From contig NC_056538.1 of the NCBI RefSeq assembly GCF_910596095.1, forward strand, positions 32,731,094-32,795,093: a DNA stretch of 64,000 bases, in the 5' to 3' direction. This DNA is from Thunnus maccoyii. Taxonomy: Eukaryota; Chordata; Actinopteri; Scombriformes; Scombridae. Each line of letters starts with the position of its first letter. The first letter of the stretch is position 1. Shown here piece by piece: positions 50,920 through 62,597 of the stretch. Made by a program: the position numbers and the translations under genes. Below the pieces are notes generated by a model. It searched no databases. It was given only the letters and a program-made list of their open reading frames with translations, and had not been told where the DNA came from.

Positions 50920-52640
50920 AGACACGTCCTGCTTCAGTGATTCCTGATTACGCTGAAAAGAAGATGATCAGACGCTCGTTCTCTTTCTGAAACCTGTCAG
51001 AGAAGACGAGGATGAAGATGCAGCAAAGTGAGAAGGAAGAAGAGATCGATCAAGCGGGTAAAATAATCTGTAAATGTAAAATAGATGTTGCTTTTGACAC
51101 CATCAACAGCACTGAAACCATTAAAATTACAGCAAAAGGCATCTTCAGGTGTGTTACCTAAATGACACCGTGAAGCTGAAGCTCATTGCTTGATTTTTAT
51201 GGAGCCTGAACCAGTGCAAACGCCATCTCCCAGCAGGTGGATTTGACCAACTAATCTGAGCAAACTCAGAGACTATCAGTAATGGTGCAAACTGGATGCA
51301 GTTTGGCACAATACCAAGATGTCATTAGTAGGAGGAATACAGAATGAGAAGGAAGTAAATACAGGCATGGACAAGTATGTAGGAGAGATAAGAAGAAAAA
51401 GTGAACTTCGGTGAAGCACCACAAATGCACAGAAGGTCAGTTTGTGTTATTCTGACTGATCCTGGTGCCATGTTGGAACATCGAGATCAGTATTTCCCAA
51501 CCTGTTTGGCTAATGAAGCCTCAAATTGAAGCTACAGCCATGCACATTTTTGAAGTATAACATTAGAAAAGGTTGATAGAAAAGTTTTTACTCTCGCTTG
51601 AGGTGGTTTTTGCCTTTTTCCAAAAAATAATTAATGCGTTGAATGGGAGATGGAAACAAGTTGACGTAGTTTTCTTTTCCAGTTTAAAGTAAAGATTAGA
51701 AAAGAAACTTATGTTTCTGCTCCACTGAAGAGAGAAGTAGATCAGTGTGGAGCGATGAGGAGATGAACACTCCTCACATTACTACTTGAAACAAACAGAA
51801 ATATCATATTTACATCCTGTTTTCTACGTTATTATTCACTGTTTGAGGTTTGACTGGCGCTTATTGTTTATCTTGTGGTGCCCTCTTATTCTGCAGCGCT
51901 ATAATGGCACCTGAGTGGAGAATTAGCGCCACCTGCTGCTTATCTCGATGAACCAGCTCTTAATGTAAAGGCTGCAGCAGCACAAGGTAAAGCATGAACA
52001 GAGAGAGAGAAATCAATTGTATCTTATGTAGAAAATTGGTTTAATAAACTAGGATATTTTGTGAAAAGGCCAATTTTAAGGTGAGATCAATCTTCTCACA
52101 TCAGATTAGTCTTTAAAAACTACTTTTCCCCTTGTGGTTCAACCAGAGCTGAAGATTATTACAACTGTCATAATCAGACCAACACGTTTATATTTTCAGT
52201 TTTCATTCATACTAAGTGTTGAATAAGTTAATACCCAGCAGGAATTAGGCCTAAATGAGAGAAGCACCTCGTCACTCTCTAATAACGTTACATGATGAAA
52301 CTGACAGCAGCAGGAAGTCGGTGTCAGTCAATCCACTGAGAGAAGTGGGGATGACCGTCCCTCACGTTCACAACGCTCATTAATTAAGTCTTTATCTGCA
52401 AAATAAGTTTTAAACCCCATTAATGACGCAGCCTGTGAACGGACAAAGTAAAAGTCGTCTTCCTTGTCGTCATCACATTGTGAACTCTCCCTCTGCTCCT
52501 TCTTATCCATCAGGTCCCGTCATGTCACAACATTTCAACCAGACAACCACAGTTCTTTAAATGTTCTTTTTGCCCTCATATCTCACTGATATCAACATTT
52601 GGATGAGAACATTTTGCGAAATTCTACTCGCAGGTTCAAA
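50920..52640. other. chp2 downstream flank
   Basis: It contains the repeat at 51745-51870 (related to 121-245). A 60-codon ORF on the minus strand at 52328-52510 has no recognised domain. No clear poly(A) signal for chp2 was identified close to the stop. Confidence 0.4.
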
Positions 52641-53255
52641 AGCAGAAAGACAGAGACTACAGTCAGTGTTTGCCAGCCTGTCCAAGCAAATTAAAACATG
52701 TTATGGTTTCAGACTCTAATCTTAATTCTATTAGCCATGTTAAAAAGCAAAAATATCATCTGCCAAAATTAGACCATTTTTTAACTCAGAATGACACTGA
52801 AATGCTGATACAAGCTTTTATTACAAGCCGCTTAGATTACTGAAACTCTCTTTTACCGGCCTCCCTAAAAAGTCTTTAAGAAAATTACAGTAAATTCAGA
52901 ATACTGCAGCCTTACATAATCTAGCATCTTCATATATCAGCGATTGCCTTTTATTTTATGTGCCAACAAAAAACTCTCAGATCGTCCGCTGCCGTTCTTT
53001 GCTGTTCCTAAAGTGTCCCGCAAGAAACCTGCTGGAGGCTGCGTTTCTGTTACATCTCCCTCGGTATTTTTAAAAAGAAATTAAAGACCTGTCTTTCAAA
53101 TTTTGGCTTTTAATTTTTATTGGTGTCATTGCTAATGTTTTATTGTATTGTGATGAAACTATTTTTGTTTGTTTCTTTGTTTTTCTCTCACTTATTGCTG
53201 TTGTTTATTTTCATCTGATATTATAATTATTATGTCTAAATAAAGCTGTTAGGAA
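52640..53255 (+). pseudogene. L2/Rex1-like LINE 3' region relic
   Basis: Reads, across frames, LTQ/RPFF-type text, LSFTGLPKKSLRKLQ, IQNTAALH, and ends near TCTAAATAAAGCTGTT. This matches in order the better-preserved copy at 58985-60210 (FTGLPKGSIERLQLIQNSAA). Many stops are present. Confidence 0.78.
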
Positions 53256-55952
53256 CATTAACATAAAAGTCTCTGAATGACAAAACAACATCACTTGATG
53301 AAACCAGCAACGTCACATATTTCATGTCTGGAAAGGATTTTAGTTCATGAATTTTGAGCTGTTTAACCAACCAAACAATTGTTCCTCATCAGTTAGTTTT
53401 ATCTGTGCGATGGAAATTCATACAACTAATATAAACTGCTCACTGTGCTTGACTTATAACCTTTTTTGGCAATGTTATGCATGATGATACCATATTCCCA
53501 TGCATACATTTTACTCTAGATTTGATGCGTAGCTGCTGCTTGCTAGGGAAAGATGAGGGGGTGTTTTGTTCTCTTTGGTTGTTAGAGGATGTCTGATACT
53601 CTTCACTGTCATATCGAATCTGAAACAAAGTATAAATGTATCATGTATCCTTTGTACAAGGTCTCGCCCCTTAAGAGCAAACCCACTTGCAAGTATACTG
53701 TGTGATCGCAATAAAATACTCAACTCTGACTTGGTCTGCAAAATCTGAATTTACATAATTTGAATACTTTTTAGAGGCCCGAAGAGGTCAAATAAATCAG
53801 TAAGAACACAATGTTTAAACATGTTTTTCTTCTTTTTTATAATCGTAATCATTTTATGACCACTTAGACTTGAGTTGCAGAATTTGTTGACAGCATTGAA
53901 GCAGATGAAAAATTGTACACAAACACACTCAGTAAACATCAGGGATGTTTTGTAATTTTGGGCCATGAAGCACAATTGCACGCCAAATGAGAAAAAAAAT
54001 AACAAAAAACCCATTGTGCAGCCTGATCTTCCTCTGCACACACCTCAGCCTGAGCAGATCATTATTATTATATTTATTTGGAGCCAGGAAATTATCTAAC
54101 ATGTACAAAAAGAATAATTGATACAGCTGGTTTTCGTCTCTAAATCAAAGTGTTTTTAATTGGAAATTGCTTTTTGTTTTGAAATGATAAATGAATGTAA
54201 AGGTTGGAACTGTCAACCCACAGTAAGTGATATCTGAGCAATGCGACTTAACTTTTGAATGCACTCTATGCAATTACTCTGAAATGACTTTATACTCTTA
54301 TCCTGTATCAGTGGGAGTCTGTGTATGTTTCCTTTCTGATATGTTCATGAAGGTCGGAGAGAATGAAATGTTGTAAAATAATAAACATTCCAGCAGTAAG
54401 CGAGAGCGTGGGAAGTTTTTCTCATTTTAATTGAAGTTGGACGCAGACCCTCTTTTCCAATGTTTAAAGAAGTGGATGGAAAAGGGTTCAGATGCTGTAC
54501 AAGAATATGGACACATTATTGTCCATATGTCAGCGTTCCAGTTCATACATCAAGGTGTTGGAGGAGGTTTAGGTCTGTCAAGTTCTGCCAAACCAAACTG
54601 GGAAAAACATTTTCCAAGTCAGGCTGAAATCAAGGGCTGATTATAAAGATGGATGTAGCGAGGTGTGATGTCAGATGTTGGTTTCATTGTAGCTTTTTTG
54701 AAGCACAGAGTTGCAGTTTATGGTCAGAACTTTCCAAACAAGAAGTGCAGGATGTTGCCTTTCACTCTCTGGAAACATGCCCGTCTATCTCAGACACAAG
54801 CTAACGCTAGCTTACTGAGAACACTGATCACTGCACACTCCTAATCAAGTAACGTTAAAGAACACATACTCTGCACATTTCCAGCTCTATATTTATATTC
54901 TGGGGCTCTACTGGAATGTCTTTGCATGATTTCCAGTTAAAAACTCCTTATTTATCTTCTACTGGTCCTTTATGCAGCCCCTCAGTTCAGCCTCTGTCTG
55001 AAACAGGCTGTTTTAGCTCCTGTCTCTTTAAGGTCCGCCCTCCTGAATAAGCCCACTCTGTTCTGATTGGTCAGCTTTCAGGAAGCTTCCTCCGGCTCCG
55101 GAGGCTACGTAAACAAACTATAGTAGCAGGATTTCACTTCTTTTTCTCCTTCTTTACTCCAAATGTCAACTTCTCAAATCCATCCGTACATGTTGGATTA
55201 ATCAGATCTGAAATATGAGAGTGAACCACACACGGAAACACCTTAGCACCCACCTTAGCAACCACCTTAGCAACCACCTTAGCAACCACCTTAGCAATAA
55301 AGGCTACCAACAGACGGCTGTTTGTGGGCATGTGTGATGAACCGACGCCAGCTCGTCAGAAAGACACATGGAATGCTGTTTGGTTGAAAAAGGACAAACA
55401 CAAACTGTTGACTCAAAGTTGGAAGTTGTCGAAAAAACAGAACCACACCAAAGTACACGGAGATGAGAGTCCACATACTGTTGGTTATATATTGTATGTG
55501 ATTTAGAAAAGTACTATGACAGTACTAGCAGTGATATTGGTGTGTTTCCAGTAAGGTGCCACTAGATGGAGCCATTAAATATCTTTTTTTTGCTGTGGCA
55601 GCCTGCCTGTGAGTAAAATAACTGGAAGAGGTCATCAGCTGTCATTCCAAACTCAAATGTCTTTGTTTTAATAGTAAACCTTTTCAGTTTGTCTTGTAGT
55701 CACGTCAGTATCAAGCTGTGGCATTCCTGCTCTTTGCCTTTGTCTTTGTTTCTTCATTCTTTACTCTGTTTATGCTCTCTGTAAGCCAAAAGTCAGGATG
55801 TTCCTCTTTGAGTTTACTCATCTGCACACTCTGACTGAACCTCACTCAAATATGTTAGCTTATTTCACTCAACAACTTCTTCATCTGGCTGTAGATCAGG
55901 GAACTGAACTGGATGAAAACCTGCAGACCTTTGGAACTTGAAGGCACATGGA
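53256..55952. other. Intergenic, repeat-rich
   Basis: 54650-54790 is shared with 28260-28400. 54870-55300 looks like a common fish repeat (CTGTTTTAGCTCCTGTCTCT, CTGATTGGTCAGCTTTCAGG) and contains a four-unit ACCTTAGCAACC tandem at 55242-55295. No gene was seen. Confidence 0.45.
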
Positions 55953-56061
55953 CAGCAGTGGAAGAAGTATTCAGACCCTTTACTTAAGTAAAATTACCAA
56001 AACAGCAATGTAAAAATACTCCACTACTAGTAAAGGTCCTGCATGAAGAATCCTACTATAT

Positions 56062-56296
56062 AGTACATAAGTATTATGAGCTTGATGTAGTTAAAGTATT
56101 GCAGTAAAAGTACATAAGTATTATGAGCTTGATGTAGTTAAAGTATTGCAGTAAAAGTACATAAGTATTATGAGCTTGATGTAGTTAAAGTATTGCAGTA
56201 AAAGTACATAAGTATTATGAGCTTGATGTAGTTAAAGTATTGCAGTAAAAGTACATAAGTATTATGAGCTTGATGTAGTTAAAGTATTGCAGTAAA
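56062..56296. repeat. 47-bp minisatellite, five copies
   Basis: Five nearly identical 47-bp units starting AGTACATAAGTATTATGAGC at 56062, 56109, 56156, 56203 and 56250. Confidence 0.96.
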
Positions 56297-56452
56297 AGTA
56301 GTGGTTTGGTCCCTCTGACTGATATATTATTATATATGACATCATTAGATTATTAATAGTGAAGCATCAGTGTTAGAGCAGCATGTTACTGTTGTAGCTG
56401 CTGGAGGTGGAGTTAGTTTACACTACTTTATATACAGTTAGCTAGTTTAGTC

Positions 56453-56784
56453 CAGTGTTTCCCAACCTAGGGGTCGGGCCCCTCCAAAGGGTCAGCAGAT
56501 AAATCTGAGGGGTGGTGAGATGATTAATGGGAGAGGAAAGAAGAAAAAACAAAGTTCTGATACACAAATCTGTTTTCAGTTTTTGGACTTTTTCTCTAAT
56601 CTTTGATTTTTGCTGAAATATTGGATCATTTGAACATTTATTGAAATGAAAACATGTGAGAAGTTTAGAGGGAAAAATCACTATTTGGTGGAGCTGTTAA
56701 CAACTCATAGACATGTGAAATGTGACCCCGACTACACACTGCTTTTTGTAAGACGTCAAAAGCCAAAAAGGTTGGAAACCACTG
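56453..56784. mobile_element. Inner hAT-like element, short copy
   Basis: Ends CAGTGTTTCCCAACC and GGTTGGAAACCACTG. Flanks GTTTAGTC and GTTTCATC agree at six of eight bases, an aged 8-bp target duplication. Short ORFs here are repeated at 61845-62258 and are not genes. Confidence 0.85.
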
Positions 56785-57250
56785 GTTTCATCTTTAACAA
56801 TGTGTTGTATTTTAAAAGCTTGTTATATTATCCATTGTGTCAAATCTTCATGTGAAAAGTAACTAAAGCTGTCAAATAAATGTAGTGGAGTAGAAAGTAC
56901 AATATTTCCCTCTGAAATGTAGAAAGTAGCATCACATGGAAATACTCAAGTAAAGTACAAATACCTCAAAACTGGACTTAAGTACAGTACTTGAGTAAAA
57001 GTTACTTTCCACCACTGCACATGGAGGAAAAGATGGACACATTAGTTCAGAAACCACAGAAACACAAATGAAAACACTGCAAGCGTTGATTTAAAGTCTT
57101 TTAACAGTTTTTACATATTCAGTTGAGTCGTGATGAAAGAAGGACGGACTGTGATGAAATCTAAGAGAACTGTACACAACAAACATTAGTGTTAGATGGA
57201 GCCGGGCGTCCCGCTCCATGCAATAGACCGAGCCCGGTGTCATTGCGTCT

Positions 57251-60050
57251 TTACTCTTTCTTGTGAGGCATTGACGCATAGAGCAGCCAGTACAGAGAGT
57301 AGCACGTTCCTGCAGGGAAGACAAACAAAGATATAACAGGACACTTTTAGTTTTATTTTTTGTATGTATTCTTACGGCCTCTACCACCTGTTTGTACTAC
57401 AGAAAACAAACATTTTCATATCAGTTACTATAAAAAGTGATGGAGCTCTACTTTTGGTGAAAGTACTACACATTTCTATGTTTGTCATTGGCAATTTAAT
57501 TGCCACTACACCTTTCTAAATAAGTTTACGCTCCTTTGGTGTTAAAAAAAATTCTCTCTTCTCTAAAGTCTGAACATCTTACCTCCTAAAGTTATTGTCA
57601 TGGTTACCCGGTACAGCATGACATCAGTGGTTCCTCCCTTGATGTGGACTGGCAACCCGTTGTCTGCCTGTAACCACAGAAAGCACATGGTTAAAAAAGT
57701 CTATGCTAATGCCGGTACTGAACTAGTACTGAACTGGTCCGTCTACAATGTTAAAGGTCCTCAGTTGAGGATTTAAAGGATGTCTTAAACCAGCAGTCAG
57801 GTGTCCATATGAACAGTGAAAGAGGTTTTCCTCGCTGTAATCATTCCTCCTGTTCATACTGGATATTAAAAGATCCTTCAAATGTGCTTTCAATGGAAGT
57901 TATGGAGACAAAATCCACAGTGTGTCCACACAGTCATTTAAAAGTAGATGTGAAGCTTCTATGAGGCTTCAGCAGTCTGAGTTAGTCACATCAAGTGGAT
58001 ATCTGACACATTTACAGTCTTTTTAGCATCAAATTCCCTCTTTGTATAATAACAAAAAGAGGAACTTTGGCACTAAAAAGACTGTAATGTTGAAAGATAT
58101 CTACTTGATTTGACTCATTTGGACGCTTAAGCTTCATATTAGCCTCAGATAAACTTTTAAATACATTTTTGCACAGAAGGAGGACTGTGGATTTTGTCCC
58201 CCATCGCTTCCATTTTAATTACCGATGATTCTGACAACATCCTGCCTGCAAATATCAGGCATAAGTTGCTGATAACAAAACCATTAAGAACAATTCAGAA
58301 AAACACCTTGAAGAGGCTGTTGAGATGTTACTTCTAGAAACATGTGGAAAACACCAACTGTGCCGCTTTTAGCCTTTTATCCAAGGTGCTTGGGAGGTCG
58401 CGGTACTGTCTTGACTGTCGTTACTAAGCGACCAGACCTTTCAACCAGATGTTGTGACGTCTCTGGACGGAAATTGTGAAGCAAGCCTTGTACGACCCCT
58501 AAATTAGTTACAGGATCAGTAATTTAATTTCATCTCCATGGAAACAAGGTCCTGAGTCCTGTTCCTGTAGTCTATTGTATCCCCTCGTGGCCCGGAGCCC
58601 TCTCAGACTTGATGTGATGATGGTGAACAGGTCACGGTACGTATGACTCAAGTCTGCGAGTCCAAGGGTTCAGTAGAGTTGATTACCAGAAAACATCCGG
58701 TGGTGATGTGCGTGAGGGATCGCTGCAGGTATTTTTATCTATCTATCTATAATATAGATAGGGGATAGGGCAGATAATATAGATATAACAGTCAAAGTGA
58801 AAAACAAGTTGTTTTCTGGTTTTAGTTTAATTTCTATTCCAATAACCGATTTTAAGACGAAAACAGGAAAAACACATGGATTTCCTTTTTTTTTTCAAAA
58901 TAATGCATTGTATATTTGTTAATCCTGTTATCAAACAAGTTGAACACAGCTTTGTACGGAGGGTACACAGACCAGGAATATATATGCACATGAGCCCACT
59001 ATGAAAAATACGATAACAAAGGTCTTAAAAGGTCTGTTGAACCAAGCAATCCACATGCTCTAAACTCTCTGACTGCCTGTCTGTCTGCAATCAATAAATG
59101 GATGAGTGATAACTTTTTCAAATTAAATGAGGAAAAAACAGAAATCTTATTAATTGAATTAAGCTTTAAGTCTCATATAAACAAAGTGACTAAAACAGCA
59201 TCTTTCATCTCAGAAATATTGCCAAGGTTCGACCGTTCCTGACTCAACAAGATGCTGAAGAACTCGTGAAAGGCATGGAGGCTGAACATCTGTGTTTGTT
59301 TGTTGCATTGTTTAGGGACGTGAAAGTTGATTCATGTTGAGCTGCTTTTGACGTTTCCTTCAAACAAACCTTCAGGCACTTAAAAAGGTTCGACTGTTCC
59401 TGACTCAAAAAGATGCTGAAAAACTAATTCATGCTTTTATTTCAAGTAGATTAGACTATTGTAATGCACTTTTTACAGGTCTTCCTAAAGGATCAATTGA
59501 AAGATTACAACTCATTCAAAACTCTGCGGCCAGACTGTTAACAAAAACAAAACATAGAAGAACACATCAGTCCAGACTTGGCTAGCCTACACCGGCTCCC
59601 CTGTCATAAAGCCCTCAATGGATCAGGGCCGAGCTACATCACAGACTCCCTGATACCTTACGCTCCCTCATGAACCCTGAGATCATCCTCTGCAGGACTG
59701 CTTGACATCCACATTCTTTCTCTCAAGAAAACTGGAGATGCAGCTTTTTTCAATCACGCTCCCAAACTCTGGAACGCCTTACCGAAAGACGTTAGAGAAG
59801 CAGTCTTTAAACGACACTTAAAAACATATCTTTTTAACCGAGCCTTTCTATAATATGACTTTTACACCATATCATATACATTTATATTCTTATTCATGAA
59901 TGATTAAGTCTTTTACTTAAGATTTTTAGCTGTGTCTCCTCTGTTTTAATGTAGCTCTCATTTTTCTTGTTCGCCTCCTTTTATTCTCCCTGTTAATGTT
60001 CTCAATTATTTATTTGTTTATCTATCAATGTGTATGTATGTATATGTGTA

Positions 60051-60083
<33 letters not shown>

Positions 60084-60156
60084 TTATATTATTTTTATTT
60101 TTATTTTTGAAGCACTTTGAGCTGCATTTTGTATGAAAGGTGCTATACAAATAAAG

Positions 60157-60209
<53 letters not shown>

Positions 60210-60643
60210 AACACGATTTTGACACTAGACTAAGCCGAAACATCAGGTATCAATACAGACTGTGTACATTTTACTTTAGTGGCTCAAATTCTCAAACAGA
60301 TTTGTAATTAATCAGCTTCCTGCTTTGCCTGGTTTGTATATGAGATGCAGTAAAACTAAAATGTTGTAAATCTGTACTGTTGCACTTTGGTCCACAGTTT
60401 GATATTTATATTGAAATACTGCCCAGACATTTGATTAAATCTGCTGCTTGTTCTTTATGGTCACCAGATGTTGTATTCTAATGATGTTGGCAACTCGTTT
60501 ACATTTCTTCTTTTTCTTTTCTACTCATGTTACTCTTGTTGTTGTTGTTTTGTTACCTGGAAGAGTTTCTGGGCCTCTGGGACTCTGTTCCTCAGCTGTC
60601 TGGCAGAGGTGCTGAAGGCACGGCTGGCCAGAATGGGCACTTT
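57251..60643 (-). CDS. cox7a1: Cytochrome c oxidase subunit 7A, COX7A1-like (3 exons seen, 5' end missing)
   Basis: Minus-strand exons in coding order: 60643-60557 (29 codons), 57667-57583 (28 codons plus 1 nt), 57309-57251 (ending in TAA). All splice sites are AG/GT and the phases join, giving 76 aa. Visible segments are the presequence end AFSTSARQLRNRV, then PEAQKLFQADNGLPVHIKGG, then the membrane span around LYRVTMTITLGG and YSLYWLLYASMPHKKE. In mammalian COX7A1 the equivalent second exon also has 29 codons and begins in phase 0, so exon 1 should be only about five codons. I could not place it: several short ATG-to-GT stretches upstream fit the phase and none stands out. Known role: small nuclear-encoded subunit in the inner mitochondrial membrane, part of complex IV. 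RVTMT, LGG and YSLY favour the A1 (muscle/heart) type over A2 or A2L; the paralogue call is less sure than the family. The gene converges with chp2. Intron 57668-60556 holds a foldback copy and a LINE. Confidence 0.88.
57771..58225. repeat. Foldback repeat family, copy 7 (cox7a1 intron)
   Basis: Landmarks TCATTCCTCCTGTTCATACT, GACACATTTACAGTC and TTTGACTCATTTGGACGC in the usual order. The outer end near 58225 is lost. 58226-58735 has no assignable feature. Confidence 0.85.
58735..58985. repeat. Copy of the 17655-18050 repeat
   Basis: ATCCTGTTATCAAACAAGTT near 58922 is the reverse complement of sequence at about 17691-17710, and TTTAATTTCTATTC is shared. It starts with a short ATCT repeat. 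Confidence 0.6.
59265..59384. other. 120-bp insertion with 41-bp flanking duplication
   Basis: The insert is a near copy of 63247-63366. On both sides is LINE sequence AAGGTTCGACYGTTCCTGAC extending 41 bp (59224-59264 and 59385-59425). Confidence 0.85.
60054..60083. repeat. (TA)n tract
   Basis: AT dinucleotide run within the LINE 3' region; a similar one is at 60778-60797. Confidence 0.85.
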
Positions 60644-61260
60644 CTGAAAAAAAAATAAAAAAATAGAACAAACACACAGAAAAACGAAACTAAATTATGA
60701 AACCAGTCTGGTTGCAGCACACAGAGAGAGTTTAAATATGCCAAAACTTTAAATAAACCTCCATTATAGTGGCTATAATATATATATATATATATATGTA
60801 TAGGGGCTGTCATGCTGCTTCTTAAGTATGCAACAAATTCCTGTAGTTTCACATTGACTTTTCTTTGTTGTAGCCTGTTAATTATTGAGTCTGTGACGGT
60901 TGGACAGTTTAAAAACGGGAAAGAGGAAGGGAAACTGACTCTGACGCTTGTCTCGTTTCTGTTTTCTGGCTGCTGGGAGCTGACAGATCCGCAGCAGGTG
61001 TAGTCACACTGGTTACTGTGGTTTACTGGACTCTGAAAACCCTCACTGTGTGTTTGCTATTCTTCACTTTTTAACACTTTTCTTTTTTTTGCTGATTTGA
61101 AAGAGACTCTATTGCTTTTTTTTACATCACACAAGACAAGTCAGCGCCTGCAGCCAAGTCGGGGTCATGAATGACATCCGAGACTCGACCTCCATCACGC
61201 GGCGTGGTGAATCGACTCGGCATGACACACATGAGACAGAATACAGCATTTGGAGAAGAC

Positions 61261-61575
61261 TAGAGCTGCAACGATAAGTCAATTAATCGATTGCTCGATT
61301 GGTTGATCATAAGAAGAAAAACTATTTTGATTGTCGATTAATTGTTTTTAATCATTTAGTCAAGAAAAAAAAGCCAAATTTCTCTGGTTCCAGCCTTAGA
61401 AATAATTATAAGATTTCTGGTTTCTTTAGTCCTGTATGACATCTTTGACATCTGAGGACGTCACCCTGGGCTTTGGCAAACTGTGATTGTCATATTTCAT
61501 TATTTTATGACATCAATCAGGAAAACAATCAACAGATTAATTGATAATAAAACTAGGTTGTTAGTTGCAGCTCTA
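61261..61575. mobile_element. TAGAGCTGCAAC-family element, both ends present
   Basis: Ends TAGAGCTGCAACGAT and GTTAGTTGCAGCTCTA are inverted repeats. Flanks GAGAAGAC and AAGACGAC are only loosely similar, so an 8-bp target duplication is not certain. The termini fit hAT-like elements. Confidence 0.75.
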
Positions 61576-61665
61576 AAGACGACTAATAAGTCTTTACCAA
61601 ACAGTTTCCTGTCGACTCAGTGCGAGATTTTATCAGTTTTAATCCCACAAAACTTCACACATGCA

Positions 61666-61743
61666 AGTTAAAACCAAAATCTGTTTGTACGAATGTTTCG
61701 CAGAGACTAAATGTGTTGGAAGCAACGTCTGAAAACCAAAAAA
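61666..61743. repeat. Direct repeat flanking a local duplication, left
   Basis: AGTTAAAACCAAAATCTGTT and the next 60 or so bases recur at 62505-62597. Confidence 0.9.
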
Positions 61744-62501
61744 ATCATTAGATTATTAATAGTGAAGCATCAGTGTTAGAGCAGCATGTTACTGTTGTAG
61801 CTGCTGGAGGTGGAGCTAGTTTACACTACTTTATATACAGTTAGCTAGTTTAGTCCAGTGGTTCCCAACCTAGGGGTCGGGCCCCTCCAAAGGGTCAGCA
61901 GATAAATCTGAGGGGTGGTGAGATGATTAATGGGAGAGGAAAGAAGAAAAAACAAAGTTCTGATACACAAATCTGTTTTCAGTTTTTGGACTTTTTCTCT
62001 AATCTTTGATTTTTGCTGAAATATTGGATCATTTGAACATTTATTGAAATGAAAGCATGTGAGAAGTTTAGAGGGAAAAATCACTATTTGGTGGAGCTGT
62101 TAACAACTCATAGACATGTGAAATGTGACCCCGACTACACACTGCTTTTTGTAAGACGTCAAAAGACAAAAAGGTTGGAAACCACTGGTTTCATCTTTAA
62201 CAATGTGTTGTATTTTAAAAGCTTGTTATATTATCCATTGTGTCAAATCTTCATCTGAAAAGTAACTAAAGCTGTCAAATAAATGTAGTGGAGTAGAAAG
62301 TACAATATTTCCCTCTGAAATATAGAAAGTAGCATCACATGGAAATACTCAAGTAAAGTACAAATACCTCAAAACATTGCTTAAATACAGTACTTGAGTA
62401 AATGTACTTAGTTACTTTCCACCACTGCACATGGAGGAAAAGATGGACACAGATTAGTTCGGAAACCACAGAAACACAAATGAAAACACTGCAGGCGTTG
62501 A
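61744..62501. repeat. Local duplicate of 56341-57089
   Basis: Nearly identical to 56341-57089, covering part of the outer hAT-like element, the whole inner one, the right target duplication CACATGGA, and about 64 bp beyond it. It therefore arose by copying DNA from beside cox7a1, not by transposition of the element. Confidence 0.93.
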
Positions 62502-62504
62502 GTT

Positions 62505-62597
62505 AGTTAAAACCAAAATCCGTTTGTACGAATGTTTCGCAGAGACTAAATGTGTTGGAAGCAACGTTTGGGACGAAGCCTAAAAACCAAAAAAAAA
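62505..62597. repeat. Direct repeat flanking a local duplication, right
   Basis: Partner of 61666-61743. It has about 12 extra bases (GGACGAAGCCT region) before the AAAAACCAAAAA end. 62598-63240 has a hAT end fragment (GTATTTCTACTTAAGTAAAG...CACTGCTG at 63087-63132). Confidence 0.9.

Larger units (their letters stand above)
55953..57017. mobile_element. hAT-like element with exact 8-bp target duplication
   Basis: Ends CAGCAGTGGAAGAAG and CTTTCCACCACTG; CACATGGA flanks both sides (55945-55952 and 57018-57025). Inside are a 47-bp minisatellite (56062-56296) and a second hAT-like element (56453-56784). No transposase. It lies about 230 bp beyond the cox7a1 stop codon, so it could be in the 3' UTR. 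Confidence 0.92.
58985..60210 (+). pseudogene. L2/Rex1-like LINE 3' region relic in cox7a1 intron
   Basis: Reading + strand frames: KVTKTASFHLRNIAKVR, PFLTQQDAEE, then after an interruption FISSRLDYCNALFTGLPKG, LIQNSAARLL, KLWNALPKDVREAVFKRHL. This is the C-terminal RT and beyond of an L2/Rex1-like LINE. The 3' end has CAAATAAAGTTTATTATT and a (TTA)n tail at 60158-60207. It is interrupted by 59265-59384. Stops make it inactive. It is antisense to cox7a1. Confidence 0.85.

Noticed and set aside
55242-55295. Short regular repeat with ACCTTAGCAACC units considered as a CRISPR-like array
   Set aside because: Units are directly adjacent 12-mers without spacers, in a vertebrate genome; a simple tandem repeat.
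57091-57387. 98-codon minus-strand ORF overlapping the last cox7a1 exon
   Set aside because: It is in a different frame from the spliced coding sequence, which is supported by splice sites and family similarity.
56442-62258. Paired ORFs of 79 and 69 codons seen twice, suggesting duplicated genes
   Set aside because: They lie inside the inner hAT-like element and its local duplicate.
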